Source: a virus. Taken from it: DNA of 64,000 bases. The notes beneath the pieces were generated by a model. That model searched no databases. It saw only the letters and a program-made list of their open reading frames with translations, and was not told the DNA's origin. Numbering within the stretch: position 1 is the first letter of the stretch; each line of letters starts with the position of its first letter. Shown one piece after another: positions 27,632 to 39,100 of the stretch. The stretch is from the IMG/VR virus record IMGVR_UViG_3300032315_000647, positions 50,746 through 114,745 of that record; one strand, given 5' to 3'. A program made the translations under genes and the position numbers.

Positions 27632-30391
27632 ATTTTTAAGAGCTTTTACAATCGAACCGTTCTTACCTTTCTTTTTAGGAACTAAAGGAGGTGTTGCAAG
27701 ACTTGGTTGTTCACTATCACCTGTGTAAATAGTTGGGATGTTGAACTGACCAAGTTGGAAATTCTGAGTTCTAAAATTAGGACTGTAACGATAATTGTAC
27801 ATGTTCTCATAAACTTGCAACTCTCTATTCTGCAATTTGTTCTGAGCATATTTAGAAGCAATTGAATTGAGAGCAGCCTGTGTTGTAGCCTTTGTTTTAC
27901 TCATAGCTTCAGACTGCCTTACATATTGCTTATCAAGAATTTCTAGATTTTGAAGCTGTGTTTTATTCAGAAGATCTCTGTTCTCTCTTGAGATTTGATC
28001 TCTCACAGCTTGATTTATACGGAATTGCTCACCTAATACCTTCTGGTTTGCAGCATATTTTTGAGCAGCTAATTGATTTTGAAGAGCTGGATTGTAACCA
28101 ACAATTCTCTGTTGTGATCTGAAGGTAGCTTCGTTTTCATTTAACACATCCTGAAGAGATACATTATAAGGAGTGCTTAATTGAGGCTGGAACTTCTGGG
28201 CCTGAACAGGTTGTAGTTGATTGGTAGATAGTGCAAACATTTCACCACGCAACTGATTAGGATCCAATTCTTCAACATCACTAGGTCTTATGTATGGAAG
28301 AACTTGACTGATTAAATCTGAAATTTTAGATGTTCCGTATTGAGGAATTTTAATGTTATCTCCAGGTTTAATAGTGGTTGTTCCAATTGTTGTAACAAGT
28401 GGAAAATCTGGTATGCCTGAAGTTCCATCTTCATATTCAACTGCTGCACTAGCAGTTTGTTCTCCTAATTTACGATCCTCTAGAAGCTGTACATTACTAT
28501 TAGTTTCTTTGGCAAGTTTATCAAAAGCTTTTTGAAACTTTAAAACATCAGCTTTATTCTTAGGATTGAAGTTTGTCCAATCATACCACGGATTATTTTT
28601 CTTCAATGTTTCAATATCGTCAAGTGTTACATTTCCATAAGCAATGTTTGTTTGTCTTTGTCCTTTAGGAACTTCAGCCAATGCTGTTGCTCTTTTTGGT
28701 TTTTTTGTACCAGCTTGAGCTTTTGAAATAAATGCACCTTCTCTAGCCATAATTGTTCCTTTATCTGTGGCTTGTAGTCCAAATTCCTCAACAGTGTCGT
28801 TCATAGCTGTTTGCAAAGCTGCAGCATCCATTTTATTCTGAGCTATGTCTTTAAGCTTTTGATTTCCACCATCTATCTGAGCTTTCAATGTATTGAAAGC
28901 CAATTGATCATAAGGAGTAATTACATCAAGCTCATCAAGTTTATTCACTGCACTGTTCACCTTCTGATTAATCTTATTTTCATTCTTTGAAAGATCAGCA
29001 ACGTATTTCTTAAAATTGAGACCGTCAGCACCAGGAAGCATACCTTTAGGAACTTTTAGATTACCAAATACTACTAAACTACTATCACCACCAGAACCAT
29101 CTTTCATCTTCATAGCTGGCTCATTACGCTCAACTTCTACAGGACTATTACCAAATGTTACACCTATACCAGTGTTACCTTTTCCATCAGATTCTTCATG
29201 AGACTGACCTTTGAACATAATTGTTTCTCCATCCTCAGGAAGATATGGATTGTAAGACATAGGTTCAGCATATCCACCCCAATGGGTTTGGAGTTCTCCA
29301 CCTTCTTGCATCATCGGTCTTTCTGTAGACATAGCTCTTGCACTAGGGGGAGTGTAATCTTTTAAGTGTCCACCAGCCCTAAGCATATCAGCATCCTTAG
29401 GAGACTTCAGCAAGTCTTTCAATTTATGTTCTCCAAAGGTAGTGATTACTTGAGGTTGCCATGAATTACTCACCCATTTATACTCATCATCAATGTTCAC
29501 AGTTCCACCATCTTTCATGAACGAACCAAACTGACTAGCGAGTGCTTGATTCATAGCACCTTGTTCCATATTTTGTAAACCTTGCTCCATGTACTTTTTG
29601 GTATCTCTACCAATAAAATACTCTGGTATAGCACGTTGTAACCCTAGTCCTAAATCTAACACTTGCATTCCAGCATCTATCATTGTGCCAGTTTGAGCAT
29701 CTTGAATATATCCTCCTTCTTCAAACTGTTTAAGTCTACTACTTTCATCAAGAGGTTCATATCCAAGATTGTCATACAAAGTCCCAGGACTATAAGTATT
29801 CTGTATTTCAGCACCATTCTTCGCCATACCAAGAACATCATATCCTCCACCATAAGGCATCACTCCCATTTGATCAGCCTCAATAGGATTGTCTTCAGGT
29901 CTTACATATTGACGTTTTGCAAGATCAGGAGTTTGTGAAGCGGCTTGTTTAACTATTTTACTAATATCTAAAAACTTCTTAGCCTCTTTTCTTTGTTTAA
30001 AAGCATCAACAACAGCTCCTACATTTTGAATAGTTTTAGCTAAAGGGGTTCCTCCAAGAGCACCAAAGTTGAACTTTCCAACATTTTTTGTTTCTTGAGG
30101 AGTCATTCCTGTAATATCATATGCAGTGGGACTCACCTGACTTTCTAAACTAGGAAGACCTTGTGGCGTATAATTTAGAGAAGGTGTTCCACCGAACTCT
30201 ACAGGCTGCATGAACTTAGGGGCAGAAGCATTATATTTAGGAAGTCCTTTTAAACCCCACTGTTCAATGCCTGTTTGAGCTTTTTTAAACTCTTTACCAT
30301 GAGCTTTCATGAATGCCTCTTCTGTAGGATATTTCTTATAGAATTCCTTTTCAGACTTTACACCAGCGAGTTTGAGCATTTTTGCTTTCAT
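27626..30391 (-). CDS. Large internal/cargo virion protein
   Basis: A 921-residue protein. The N-terminus (AGVKSEKEFYKKYPTEEAFM) is a recurring opening of large structural proteins in Bacteroidetes phages. A middle segment (SYNPYLPEDGETIMFKGQSH, running into a TGIGVTFGNSPVEVERNEPA segment) is also a recurrent conserved block. Gln- and Asn-rich helices fill the C-terminal third, ending in a basic tail (PKKKGKNGSIVKALKNL). Short glycine turns such as KAQTG, KAQAG and DAQTG recur. No enzyme motif is visible. Its start lies just after the stop of the transglycosylase gene. It is likely an internal or ejected protein; the specific role is not known to me. Confidence 0.6.
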   Translation of the reverse strand: MKAKMLKLAGVKSEKEFYKKYPTEEAFMKAHGKEFKKAQTGIEQWGLKGLPKYNASAPKFMQPVEFGGTPSLNYTPQGLPSLESQVSPTAYDITGMTPQETKNVGKFNFGALGGTPLAKTIQNVGAVVDAFKQRKEAKKFLDISKIVKQAASQTPDLAKRQYVRPEDNPIEADQMGVMPYGGGYDVLGMAKNGAEIQNTYSPGTLYDNLGYEPLDESSRLKQFEEGGYIQDAQTGTMIDAGMQVLDLGLGLQRAIPEYFIGRDTKKYMEQGLQNMEQGAMNQALASQFGSFMKDGGTVNIDDEYKWVSNSWQPQVITTFGEHKLKDLLKSPKDADMLRAGGHLKDYTPPSARAMSTERPMMQEGGELQTHWGGYAEPMSYNPYLPEDGETIMFKGQSHEESDGKGNTGIGVTFGNSPVEVERNEPAMKMKDGSGGDSSLVVFGNLKVPKGMLPGADGLNFKKYVADLSKNENKINQKVNSAVNKLDELDVITPYDQLAFNTLKAQIDGGNQKLKDIAQNKMDAAALQTAMNDTVEEFGLQATDKGTIMAREGAFISKAQAGTKKPKRATALAEVPKGQRQTNIAYGNVTLDDIETLKKNNPWYDWTNFNPKNKADVLKFQKAFDKLAKETNSNVQLLEDRKLGEQTASAAVEYEDGTSGIPDFPLVTTIGTTTIKPGDNIKIPQYGTSKISDLISQVLPYIRPSDVEELDPNQLRGEMFALSTNQLQPVQAQKFQPQLSTPYNVSLQDVLNENEATFRSQQRIVGYNPALQNQLAAQKYAANQKVLGEQFRINQAVRDQISRENRDLLNKTQLQNLEILDKQYVRQSEAMSKTKATTQAALNSIASKYAQNKLQNRELQVYENMYNYRYSPNFRTQNFQLGQFNIPTIYTGDSEQPSLATPPLVPKKKGKNGSIVKALKNL

Positions 30392-30392
30392 G

Positions 30393-32309
30393 TTATTGAT
30401 ATTTGTCTAACCAGCCACCTTTTGTAGGCTTGTTATAATTTGTAAAGTTAAGAAGTTGATCAAGCTTTTCAATGGGTTTAGCATCAGCTTGATTTATGCT
30501 AATTCCTTTTTTAGCTATAGGAAACTCTGTAACGTATTCACCATCAAATTCATAATCCTCTCCAGGTTCCATATATTGCATATCTCCTGTATTGGATATT
30601 CCTATTAATGGTTCATACACATCCTCCATAGTGATGTCTGTGGAAGGGATGATGACAGGGTTGCCCCAGTTCTCAGGGTTCCAATATCCTTCAGGGTCTA
30701 CAGCAATTTCTCCACCATCTTGAAAAGATTTTGGTTGTTTACCTAAATCAAATATAGTGGGAACATTAGATGTAAATTTTTTAGATTCTTCAGGTTGTTC
30801 ATAGAGTTTTGTGTATGGAGAAGTTTTGATTGCCTCTTGAAACTCTTCTTCAAACCCAGGGTCTTTATTAAGTAGTATCTGATTTATATATGTAGATGTT
30901 TCTTTAGGAAGCATCTTCATCCAATCTAATGATTTATATATATCTGTATTTTGTTTTGCTTTATCAAGAGCTTTGGTCAAATTACCCATTCCCCAATTAT
31001 AACCAGCAAGAACTTTAGCTAGTTTAACCTCTTCCGATTGATTAGGATTATTTAGAGCTTTTCTATTATACAAATCATCCATTACCCACTTCTGCACTTT
31101 TACAGAATATTCAGGATCAGTAAGGTCTCCAGGTTTTTCTTTTGTAGCATTGAGATAGTGCTTGTGTGTAATAGGCATTATTTGTGTAAGTCCAACCGCA
31201 CCTACAGGAGAAACAGCTTCAGGATCAAGTCCTGACTCTCTGAATGCTTGTTTAATCAAAATATCTTTTGGTACACTTTTTCCATCTTGTGCTATCTCTA
31301 CACCATCTCTACTGATAGTTTTAGGCTCAAAATCAAGTCCTGCTTGATAGTAGGACATCATTTTACCACCGTTATTATACTCTTTAGTGTTCTTACTAAT
31401 GCTTTTAATTTTCTCTTTAAGCAAAGGTTCAATTATGCTATGAGCTTCATTCTCTACAGTTCCTTTTTTAGTATATGGTGTTGATGTTTTCAATTCCGCA
31501 AAGTCTATGTCAGAATAGTCTAAAGGAGAAGTATCCTTACCATATTTCAACTTGTTCTTCAGGTCTATGATAGGTTTCTTTACATATTGTGGTAAATCAT
31601 TGTTTAACCATTGCGTTCCTTTTTCAATAAAATTATCTTTCATTTGTACATGATGTGCCATTTCAGCAATCCATGTATCAATATTGTTTGCGTATATAGT
31701 TTTTGTCAAAGGGTTATAATGCCCTGGGACATTTTTAAAAAGTCCTTCTCTAATTGCAGGATTGACTTTTGGAAAACCATATTGTTTACCAAGAGCCATT
31801 ATTCCTGAGTACGTTCCCATCTCACTATCATATTCTGATTCTGGATTACCTACTTCTTTTCTGATTTCATCTAATATGTTGTTATAAAAATCTCTTGTCT
31901 GTTTATCTTTTGATCCAACAATAGTTATTTCAGGAAGATTTCTTGAATCAGTAAAAGTTTCTTTTTCAGTGATGATTGGTTGTTTAACTCTTGTTGAATC
32001 TGCAACAGCTTTTTGCTTTATTCCATTCTGAGCACTAGCCTTTGTCTTCTTAGCATAAGGACCATTACTAGGAGCTCCATGTCTTGCATACATATTTCCT
32101 ACAGCACCTGGAAGATTACCACCCATTGCAAACTGTCCACCCCATGCAGGACTGTAATTACGTCCTTTAATATTGTTACCCATCCCTACAAATCCTGGAG
32201 GTAATGTAGCATCAACATCATTGGGATTGGGCTTTTTGCCATAGTTATCCTTGGTCTTTTGCTTTAATACACCACCACCATTTTCATATTTATCAAGCCA
32301 GTTGTTCAT
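30393..32309 (-). CDS. Lytic transglycosylase (SLT) with zincin-like domain, virion-associated
   Basis: A 638-residue protein. Residues ~345-450 form an SLT-type lysozyme-like domain: catalytic Glu358 in AFRESGLDPEAVSPVGAVG, GLTQIMP at 373-379 and AGYNWGMGN at 435-443, the three standard motifs. Residues ~120-300 resemble a zincin-like domain in which the usual HExxH is changed to E216-M-A-H-H220, with NEAH at 287-290 as a possible third-ligand helix; it may be inactive. The first ~95 residues are Gly-rich low complexity (SPAWGGQFAMGGNLPGAVGN), typical of Bacteroidetes phages. WLDKY occurs at both ends. The start overlaps the stop of the 288-residue gene by 1 nt. The probable job is local opening of the peptidoglycan during DNA and cargo entry. 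Confidence 0.8.
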   Translation of the reverse strand: MNNWLDKYENGGGVLKQKTKDNYGKKPNPNDVDATLPPGFVGMGNNIKGRNYSPAWGGQFAMGGNLPGAVGNMYARHGAPSNGPYAKKTKASAQNGIKQKAVADSTRVKQPIITEKETFTDSRNLPEITIVGSKDKQTRDFYNNILDEIRKEVGNPESEYDSEMGTYSGIMALGKQYGFPKVNPAIREGLFKNVPGHYNPLTKTIYANNIDTWIAEMAHHVQMKDNFIEKGTQWLNNDLPQYVKKPIIDLKNKLKYGKDTSPLDYSDIDFAELKTSTPYTKKGTVENEAHSIIEPLLKEKIKSISKNTKEYNNGGKMMSYYQAGLDFEPKTISRDGVEIAQDGKSVPKDILIKQAFRESGLDPEAVSPVGAVGLTQIMPITHKHYLNATKEKPGDLTDPEYSVKVQKWVMDDLYNRKALNNPNQSEEVKLAKVLAGYNWGMGNLTKALDKAKQNTDIYKSLDWMKMLPKETSTYINQILLNKDPGFEEEFQEAIKTSPYTKLYEQPEESKKFTSNVPTIFDLGKQPKSFQDGGEIAVDPEGYWNPENWGNPVIIPSTDITMEDVYEPLIGISNTGDMQYMEPGEDYEFDGEYVTEFPIAKKGISINQADAKPIEKLDQLLNFTNYNKPTKGGWLDKYQ

Positions 32310-33175
32310 TACTTATAAGAAATTTGAGCAGGTGTATAAATGAATTGACTAACGAGATGAGCATCATGTCTGTTATCAAGGATGTGCCTAACCTTCAGTT
32401 CTTTAGCCCTTAACGGTTCCTTCTTAAAGGATCTTTTGCCATAGTCCATATTGGATTGGTTTACCACCTTATCTATAGACAATGATTCGCATGTACGTAC
32501 AAACAGAGGTTCTTGTTTATTCTTCACCAATGACCAGAAAGTATTGTATTGGTAGAAGTTATCACTCTTAGTGAATGTTATGGTTTTACTTTCTGTTCCA
32601 TAGATTGGATATTTCATATAATCTTTCAGGTTGTTGATTGGTTTTGCAACCAGTTCAAGCACTCCTGTAGATTGTTGACCGTTGTACAACACTGCCTTAT
32701 TAAACCAAGCATTGTCAGTTTCTACCTTGCGATTGTCATCAGATACGCCATCTGTATCAGGAAAATACTTATATGCCTTTGTGTAATCCTTAACACACTG
32801 CAATATCTCGTCATGATATTGATATGCAAAAGGATATTCAATGATGTAGGGTTCTATGTTCCCATAGAAGTAGTTATATATCACTGGATTTTTCAGGTGT
32901 CTCCAGATACAAGCTGTTGTTGTCTGCTTATATCCTGCAAATGCTAAATCATATGATGTCACTGTTCCAATTGGAAAAGTTTTCTTCTTTTTACATTTTC
33001 CAGTGGACTGTAAAGTGATTAGTGTAACATCATCACTAACACTGTAGCTAGTTCCATCAATCATTTTTTCTTTAGAAACATCACTTGCTATGATGTTTCC
33101 AAATTGATCACTGATTGTGAATGGGCCAACATTTGCTGCTGAACTAGTTAATTTTATGATGATTGTTTTTGACAT
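32309..33175 (-). CDS. Conserved tail/virion protein
   Basis: A 288-residue protein with an N-terminal beta-like module (FTISDQFGNIIASDVSKEKM, about residues 1-70, ending in a lysine run GKCKKKKTFP) and a C-terminal part rich in aromatic residues. I do not recognise a catalytic motif. It lies between the large Thr-rich tail protein and the transglycosylase, with an 11-nt gap upstream and a 1-nt overlap downstream. In crAss-like phages this interval encodes tail-barrel or nozzle components, so a structural role is inferred from position. Confidence 0.55.
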   Translation of the reverse strand: MSKTIIIKLTSSAANVGPFTISDQFGNIIASDVSKEKMIDGTSYSVSDDVTLITLQSTGKCKKKKTFPIGTVTSYDLAFAGYKQTTTACIWRHLKNPVIYNYFYGNIEPYIIEYPFAYQYHDEILQCVKDYTKAYKYFPDTDGVSDDNRKVETDNAWFNKAVLYNGQQSTGVLELVAKPINNLKDYMKYPIYGTESKTITFTKSDNFYQYNTFWSLVKNKQEPLFVRTCESLSIDKVVNQSNMDYGKRSFKKEPLRAKELKVRHILDNRHDAHLVSQFIYTPAQISYK

Positions 33176-33186
33176 CTTATTCTATT

Positions 33187-36100
33187 TTAACATGATAGGG
33201 TTCCACAACTATTAGCAGAAGATTGTGCTGTAACATAAGGAGAAGTTGGTGAAGTCTCTGGACCAAGTTCATATTGGTATCCATCATCACCACAAACCCA
33301 AGATTGTGTAATAGGTGATAGGGAGTATATAATTGATTCATTCACCCCACCATTCTGTACACAGTTCAAGTATTGTGTAGCAAGATAGTAACGTTCTCCA
33401 GCAGTTGTAGTTGTTGTAGTTGTGGGTGGTTCTGTTGTAGTGGTAGTGGTAGTTGTTGCAGAACAATCAAACACACTTATTATTACACCACTTGAATTAG
33501 TTTCATAACAAATATTGTTGTATGTATAAGCTATTGTCTGATAGGGTGTTCCATTTGAATTATACAATATACAACCTAATACAGGAACCTGACAGTTTGA
33601 ATATTTATCACCTGTTGGAATTCTTGCTAATGGTACAGGGCAACAATTTAAGTTCTTACCTATATATCCATCAACTAATAAATACAACACTGTTGTAGTT
33701 GTAGTGGTTGTTGTAATATTACTATTTTCACAATCTACACAAGTCTCATATACTGTCGATGGTACATTTGCAATTGGTTCACCACTAGATGTGTCAGTGA
33801 TGAGCCAACATTTTCCATCATAAAAGAAACTCTGTCCAACAATTCCTCCATCATTTGATAAGAAGAGCGCATTTTCAAGAGGATTGCTACACCATTGAGC
33901 GTTATAAATATATTCAATTAGTTCTGTAGTAGTTGATGTGGTTGTAGATGTGGAACTAGAAGTTGTAGAACTTGTTGTTGTAGTTGTTACTTCAATAGTT
34001 GTTGTAGTGGTTGTGGTCGTAGGTTCAGTGGTGGTTGTTGTGGTGGTTGTGGGAGACTCAGTAGTGGTGGTAGTAGTGGTTACAGGTTGTGTGGTTGTAG
34101 TGGTGGTAGTTGTTATAAATTCTGTAGTTGTAGTTGTTGTAGTGGTAATAGGTTGTGTTGTACTAGTTGTTGTTGTTACAGGTTCAACAGTGGTGGTGGT
34201 TGTTGTAGTTGCAGGTTGAGTTGTAGTGCTAGTGGTTGTAGTTGTGATAGGTTCAGTTGTGGATGTAGTAGTTGTAGTAGTAATGAGTTCTGTAGTTGAT
34301 GTAGTGGTGGTAGTAGAAGGAGGTTCAGTGGTAGTAGTAGTTGTAGTGGTTGGTAATTCTGTTGTTGTAGATGTTGTTGTAGAGGGCATATTAGTTGTTG
34401 ATGTAGTGGTTGTAGTGGTTGATGATGATGTACTTGTGGTAGTTGTTGTTACACAACTATTTTGACATTCAGTCGTACCACCTGTAATGATCAAACCTGT
34501 ACCTGAAGGAATGTCCCTACTACATACATTTATAGATGAACCATTGTCAAGAATCTCAGTTGTGGTTACACCTGAACAACAATCAGTCCACTGAGCAGTT
34601 TGTTGCACACCACTTGAATTCAGGATGCTGTATTCATAGCAAACTAAAGGTGCTTCGGTGGTAGTGGTAGTGGTTGTAGTTGGTGTTTCTGTTGTGGATG
34701 TGGTTGTTGTTGTGGGTGTTTCTGTAGTGCTACTAGTTGTTGTTGTAGTGATAGGTGCGATGGTTGTGGATGTAGATGTAGTGGTGGTGGTGATTGGTGG
34801 AATTGTTGTAGTTGTTGTTGTGGTTGGTTCTATAATTGTGGTTGATGTGGTAGTAGTGGTAATTGGTGATTCAGTTGTACTTGTAGTGGTTGTGGTTGGA
34901 ACTTGAGTTGTTGTTGTACTAGTTGTAGTGGTAGAAGAGGATGTAGTTGTTGTGCTTGATGTGCTAGTGGTAGTAGTGGTGGTGCTGCTTGTAGATGTTG
35001 TAGTAGTTGTAGATGTACTACTGGTTGTAGATGTAGATGTGTACTGTATAGCAGTGGTTGTGCTCGTGGTACTAGGAATAGGACCAGGAGTTCCCAATAT
35101 TACATCAAAATCATCACAACATCCATTTATACCAGAATAGAAGAAATTGTTTTCTCCTATGTACCAGTTTGGCAGATAGCTATGGAAGCTTATCCAACTT
35201 TTTGTATTAAAGTTAAAAGATACTGTCCAACTTTTATTACAGAAATATCTGTCATCTGTTAGATATATCACCTCACGTATGGAAAGTGAATCGTACATTT
35301 TATCAATGTAGAATTCATTCTCTTCAGCATCATATTTTACATCAGTGGTCTTTGGAATATAATCAAGTTTTGTAATAATCACCCTATCATACTTACTATC
35401 ATATACACCATGTAAACCAACTCCTGTGAAATGATTATCTGTAGGTACATTAGGAAAGTAACGCAATATTTCAAAAGCAAGATGGTCTGTAAAGAACCTG
35501 TTCATTCCTGATCCGAATGCAGATAGATCTACAGCTTGTGTACCAGTGATTAAGAAAACTTGACCACGTTTAGCATCTATTGTCACTTGTCCTTGAGGAA
35601 TCTTCAGTAACATTTTGTTCTGTGTTCCTACATATCCCAAATCTGTTTCTGCAAAATCAATAGGAGGTGCACCTCTAAAGAGTGTAGGGCTTCCTACGTA
35701 TGCAGCTTGAGGATTGCTTGTATCTATCGTAAGGAGGTTATTATACATAAGTGTCTTGTTCTCAAAGCGAGCAAGAACAGCTTTGTTTTGAATTCCATCT
35801 AACGATATAAGATTGCCATAGTTTTGAGGAAAGTCATAATAAGACAGAGGTCTGTATATCAACCAACTATTCACTCTGTTATCAGAATCAATGTTCTGAG
35901 GATCAGAATACACTGCTCTGAAGGGATAATATGTGAAACAAGGTTTATCCCAATCAACTGGCAGATGAGTGAATGTGTTTTCTCTATTCTGTTTAGAATA
36001 TGTGGTGTTATAGTAATACGTATTGTCCTGAGCAATGGGTACAGAAGTTTCTTGGAGCCAACTATCAGGAATTGCTGAACTAACACGAGGCCAGAAGTCT

Positions 36101-39100
36101 CCTTCTGCATTGTTGAATGCTTGGCGTAAATCTACGTTTACAGAGGATTCACAATAGAAGTTAGGGATACCGTATGCAAACAGATACATCTTTCCATCAT
36201 AAAATGTTCTGTCAGGGTTTAATACTGGAGGAGTGGCGTTAGGATCAGGCTTGGGAAATTGACTATTTGGACAGTCAAAATAATGTGCCTTTATAGATAT
36301 GATGTTAGTTAATGGATCAAGTGCTACAGTGGGATCAAAATTAAAAAGTACAGACCTTGCTGAAAACCAATATTTAGGATAGGCCACATTACCTATTTCA
36401 TCATAGAATATATCACTGTCATCAGGAGCTCCCACTCTATTGTCTATAAAGAAAGGAAGCTTTGTCTTGAATGTAAATCTATTAATAAATGTATCACCAC
36501 CAAACACAACATCGGTGTTAGGAGTGGTGTTATCAAGAAGTTGTTGATATCCTGTATCTATTGTTTCATAAGAATATATCTGTCCCCATTGGTTAGGGAA
36601 GATAGTTTTCATACTTCCGTAATAAGAAACAACCTTTATTTCAGACTGTTTCTCTGGTGAGGAGCATAGATTTCTTTGTGAAACCGTATATCTAGAATCA
36701 TCAGTGATAGCAGGAGTTATTCCTCCAACAAGAAGGTTTGGTGTGTTTTGTGCATACGGTAGTGCAGATAACGTTTCCTTTGTTTTTATATATACAGAGG
36801 ATTCTCTATTGTAATTGTTTACATCAAGATCATCTCCTGTGTTTTGAACACCTGGAATCAAATATCTAGCAATGTCTAGAGATCTTTGTTTAACTCCTAA
36901 GTTGTTATCAACGTTTGCTGAATAGTCATAGTTAGCTATGCTATTGAATGAATAAGTGTAGTTCCTTCTAGTGATGCCGTTGATGTATATAGAGAGATAT
37001 GCTTGATATGCAGTGAATAGTGCAACAATATCAGTGCCTGCTATATTTTCACTAGATGTTAAAGCATCTAACTGAGCTTGGTATGAAAGAAGTTTGTACA
37101 AAGCATGTTCTTGCACTTGTACATGATGACCTCTTCCTGCACCAAATATAGCACTCTCAATCTTCAGAACATTTCCTAAGAAAGGTTGTCCAAAGGATGT
37201 TTCAGGAGAATTGAATACATATCTATATTTAGAGGAATCAGTATCGAAAGCCTTCAGTTGATTTGGAAGACAGTATTCATTAGCACCAACACTTCCATCA
37301 GACAGTTGTCTAATAGTGTACCCTCCTACATGCGATCCTACACTAGGGGATGTTCCAATTTTAACTTGTAAAGTTCTGTTCTGTCTTGTAAGTAGTAAAA
37401 ATGATTGTACATTATTGTATATATCTACATACGAGAAGTTTGCAAATATACCATCACATGATACATAATATGTATCGTATTGTAGTACAATTGGATCTGC
37501 TAAAAATGTACCACCGCTACCAGGAACAGGAACAGGTGTGGTTGTTGAACACTGTGTATATTTTTGGTTAGCAAACATTTCTGCTGTCTGCAAACTATTG
37601 TCAGAACAGCTTGTATATTCATAATATCCACTTGTTGCACAAGTGAATTCAAATGTCAGACATTCTTCATTGTAAGCATTGTTTTCCTCTAACAAGAAAG
37701 GATCTTCTCTAAGATCATTATATGGATAGTTAGGAAAGTAGTATTCTGTTTCTTCTCTCTTATACTTACCAATATTCCTCAGTATTCCCTTTGCTACAAT
37801 AGATTTATTAGTGGATCTGTTACCTCTAACTATCTTGAATCCAGCAATGTTTTCTTTTTGTTCAACTGTAAGATTTGATAGAGAAATCAAAGATTCTATC
37901 TGACTGATGTCAATCTTCACTCCTATTGGGAATACACTCACATCCTGCATAACAACAGGAATATTTGGAGAAAGAGTGTAAGCCCCACTTTCAAATATAG
38001 GACTAACAAGAACATCAGGAAACTTGTGGTGTCTGATGGGAGTGTTTGCAAGATCACCCCACACTTCCTTATTGCAAGGGTAGAGATCTGTGGATTCCCA
38101 ATATGCAAAATCTCCATATTGATATGGAGTGGCATTACCAATATTAACTCCTGTTGCAGACCCTGTTACAGATGCAGTGTTATAGATCTTCCAATAAGGA
38201 GAATATCCCACACCACCAGATGTGTAATCAGGAGTGCCTATGAAATCAGGATTTGTATCAGGAACATCTGGTTGAGAAAGCTCATTTGCATTCTTTATTC
38301 TTCCTGGGATGTGGAATCCGTCTGTTTGTTTACCATTCTTAAGTAGGAACACTATTTCAAAAGCATACACTTCATCTCTTAGATAACCTCTAAGATTAGT
38401 GGCATTCAACTCATCTGCATAGTTTTCATCTGCAGGAAGTTTGTATGTTTGCCACTGAAGAGATATTTGATTAGCAATGCCTTGATAGTTTACACGATCA
38501 ATAGATGTAAGATTGTCCCATATCAAAACATCTTGTGCATTAGTGATGTCTTGTGCAACATCATAGTATGGGAACTTTTCAAATACATCATCAATACTTA
38601 AACGGATCTGTGTAACATTCTGACCTGTGTAAGTGATTTGTCTTTGTACGTCATTAATATCATACGTTCCTACCAACTCTACAGAGGTGATAGCATTTAT
38701 TGTTTTAATGACAGCCAGATTGAAATTCTGGTAGAGACCAGTGTCCTCAAGATTTGAAACATTGATAATAATGGACTTTCCAACAGGATAGTTGAAATTC
38801 GGTGTTGTTATGAACTCATCAGCAATTGGTGTTGGGTTTGTAATAGAATAATATGATGTATAAGGATTGCCTTGAGCATCACTATATTGTATTGCAAATT
38901 GATAAGTACCAGCAATTAGATTTCCTGTACTCGTAACATCAACTATTTCTAATTGAGGAATCTTGAAATTAGGTTGAATCTTGAGTTGATTACAATCAAG
39001 ATCATCTGTGTAACTAGCGCTACAGAAGGGAGTTCCAGACTTTAAGATCTTTGGAACATTATCAATATCTAAGTATCTTCTAGAATTATATCCGTCAGTC

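Noticed and set aside
33938-35140. Valine-run and Cys/Ser-run open frames on the plus strand
   Set aside because: Antisense and shifted reading of Thr-codon runs in the large tail protein. The same effect occurs at 43723-44070.
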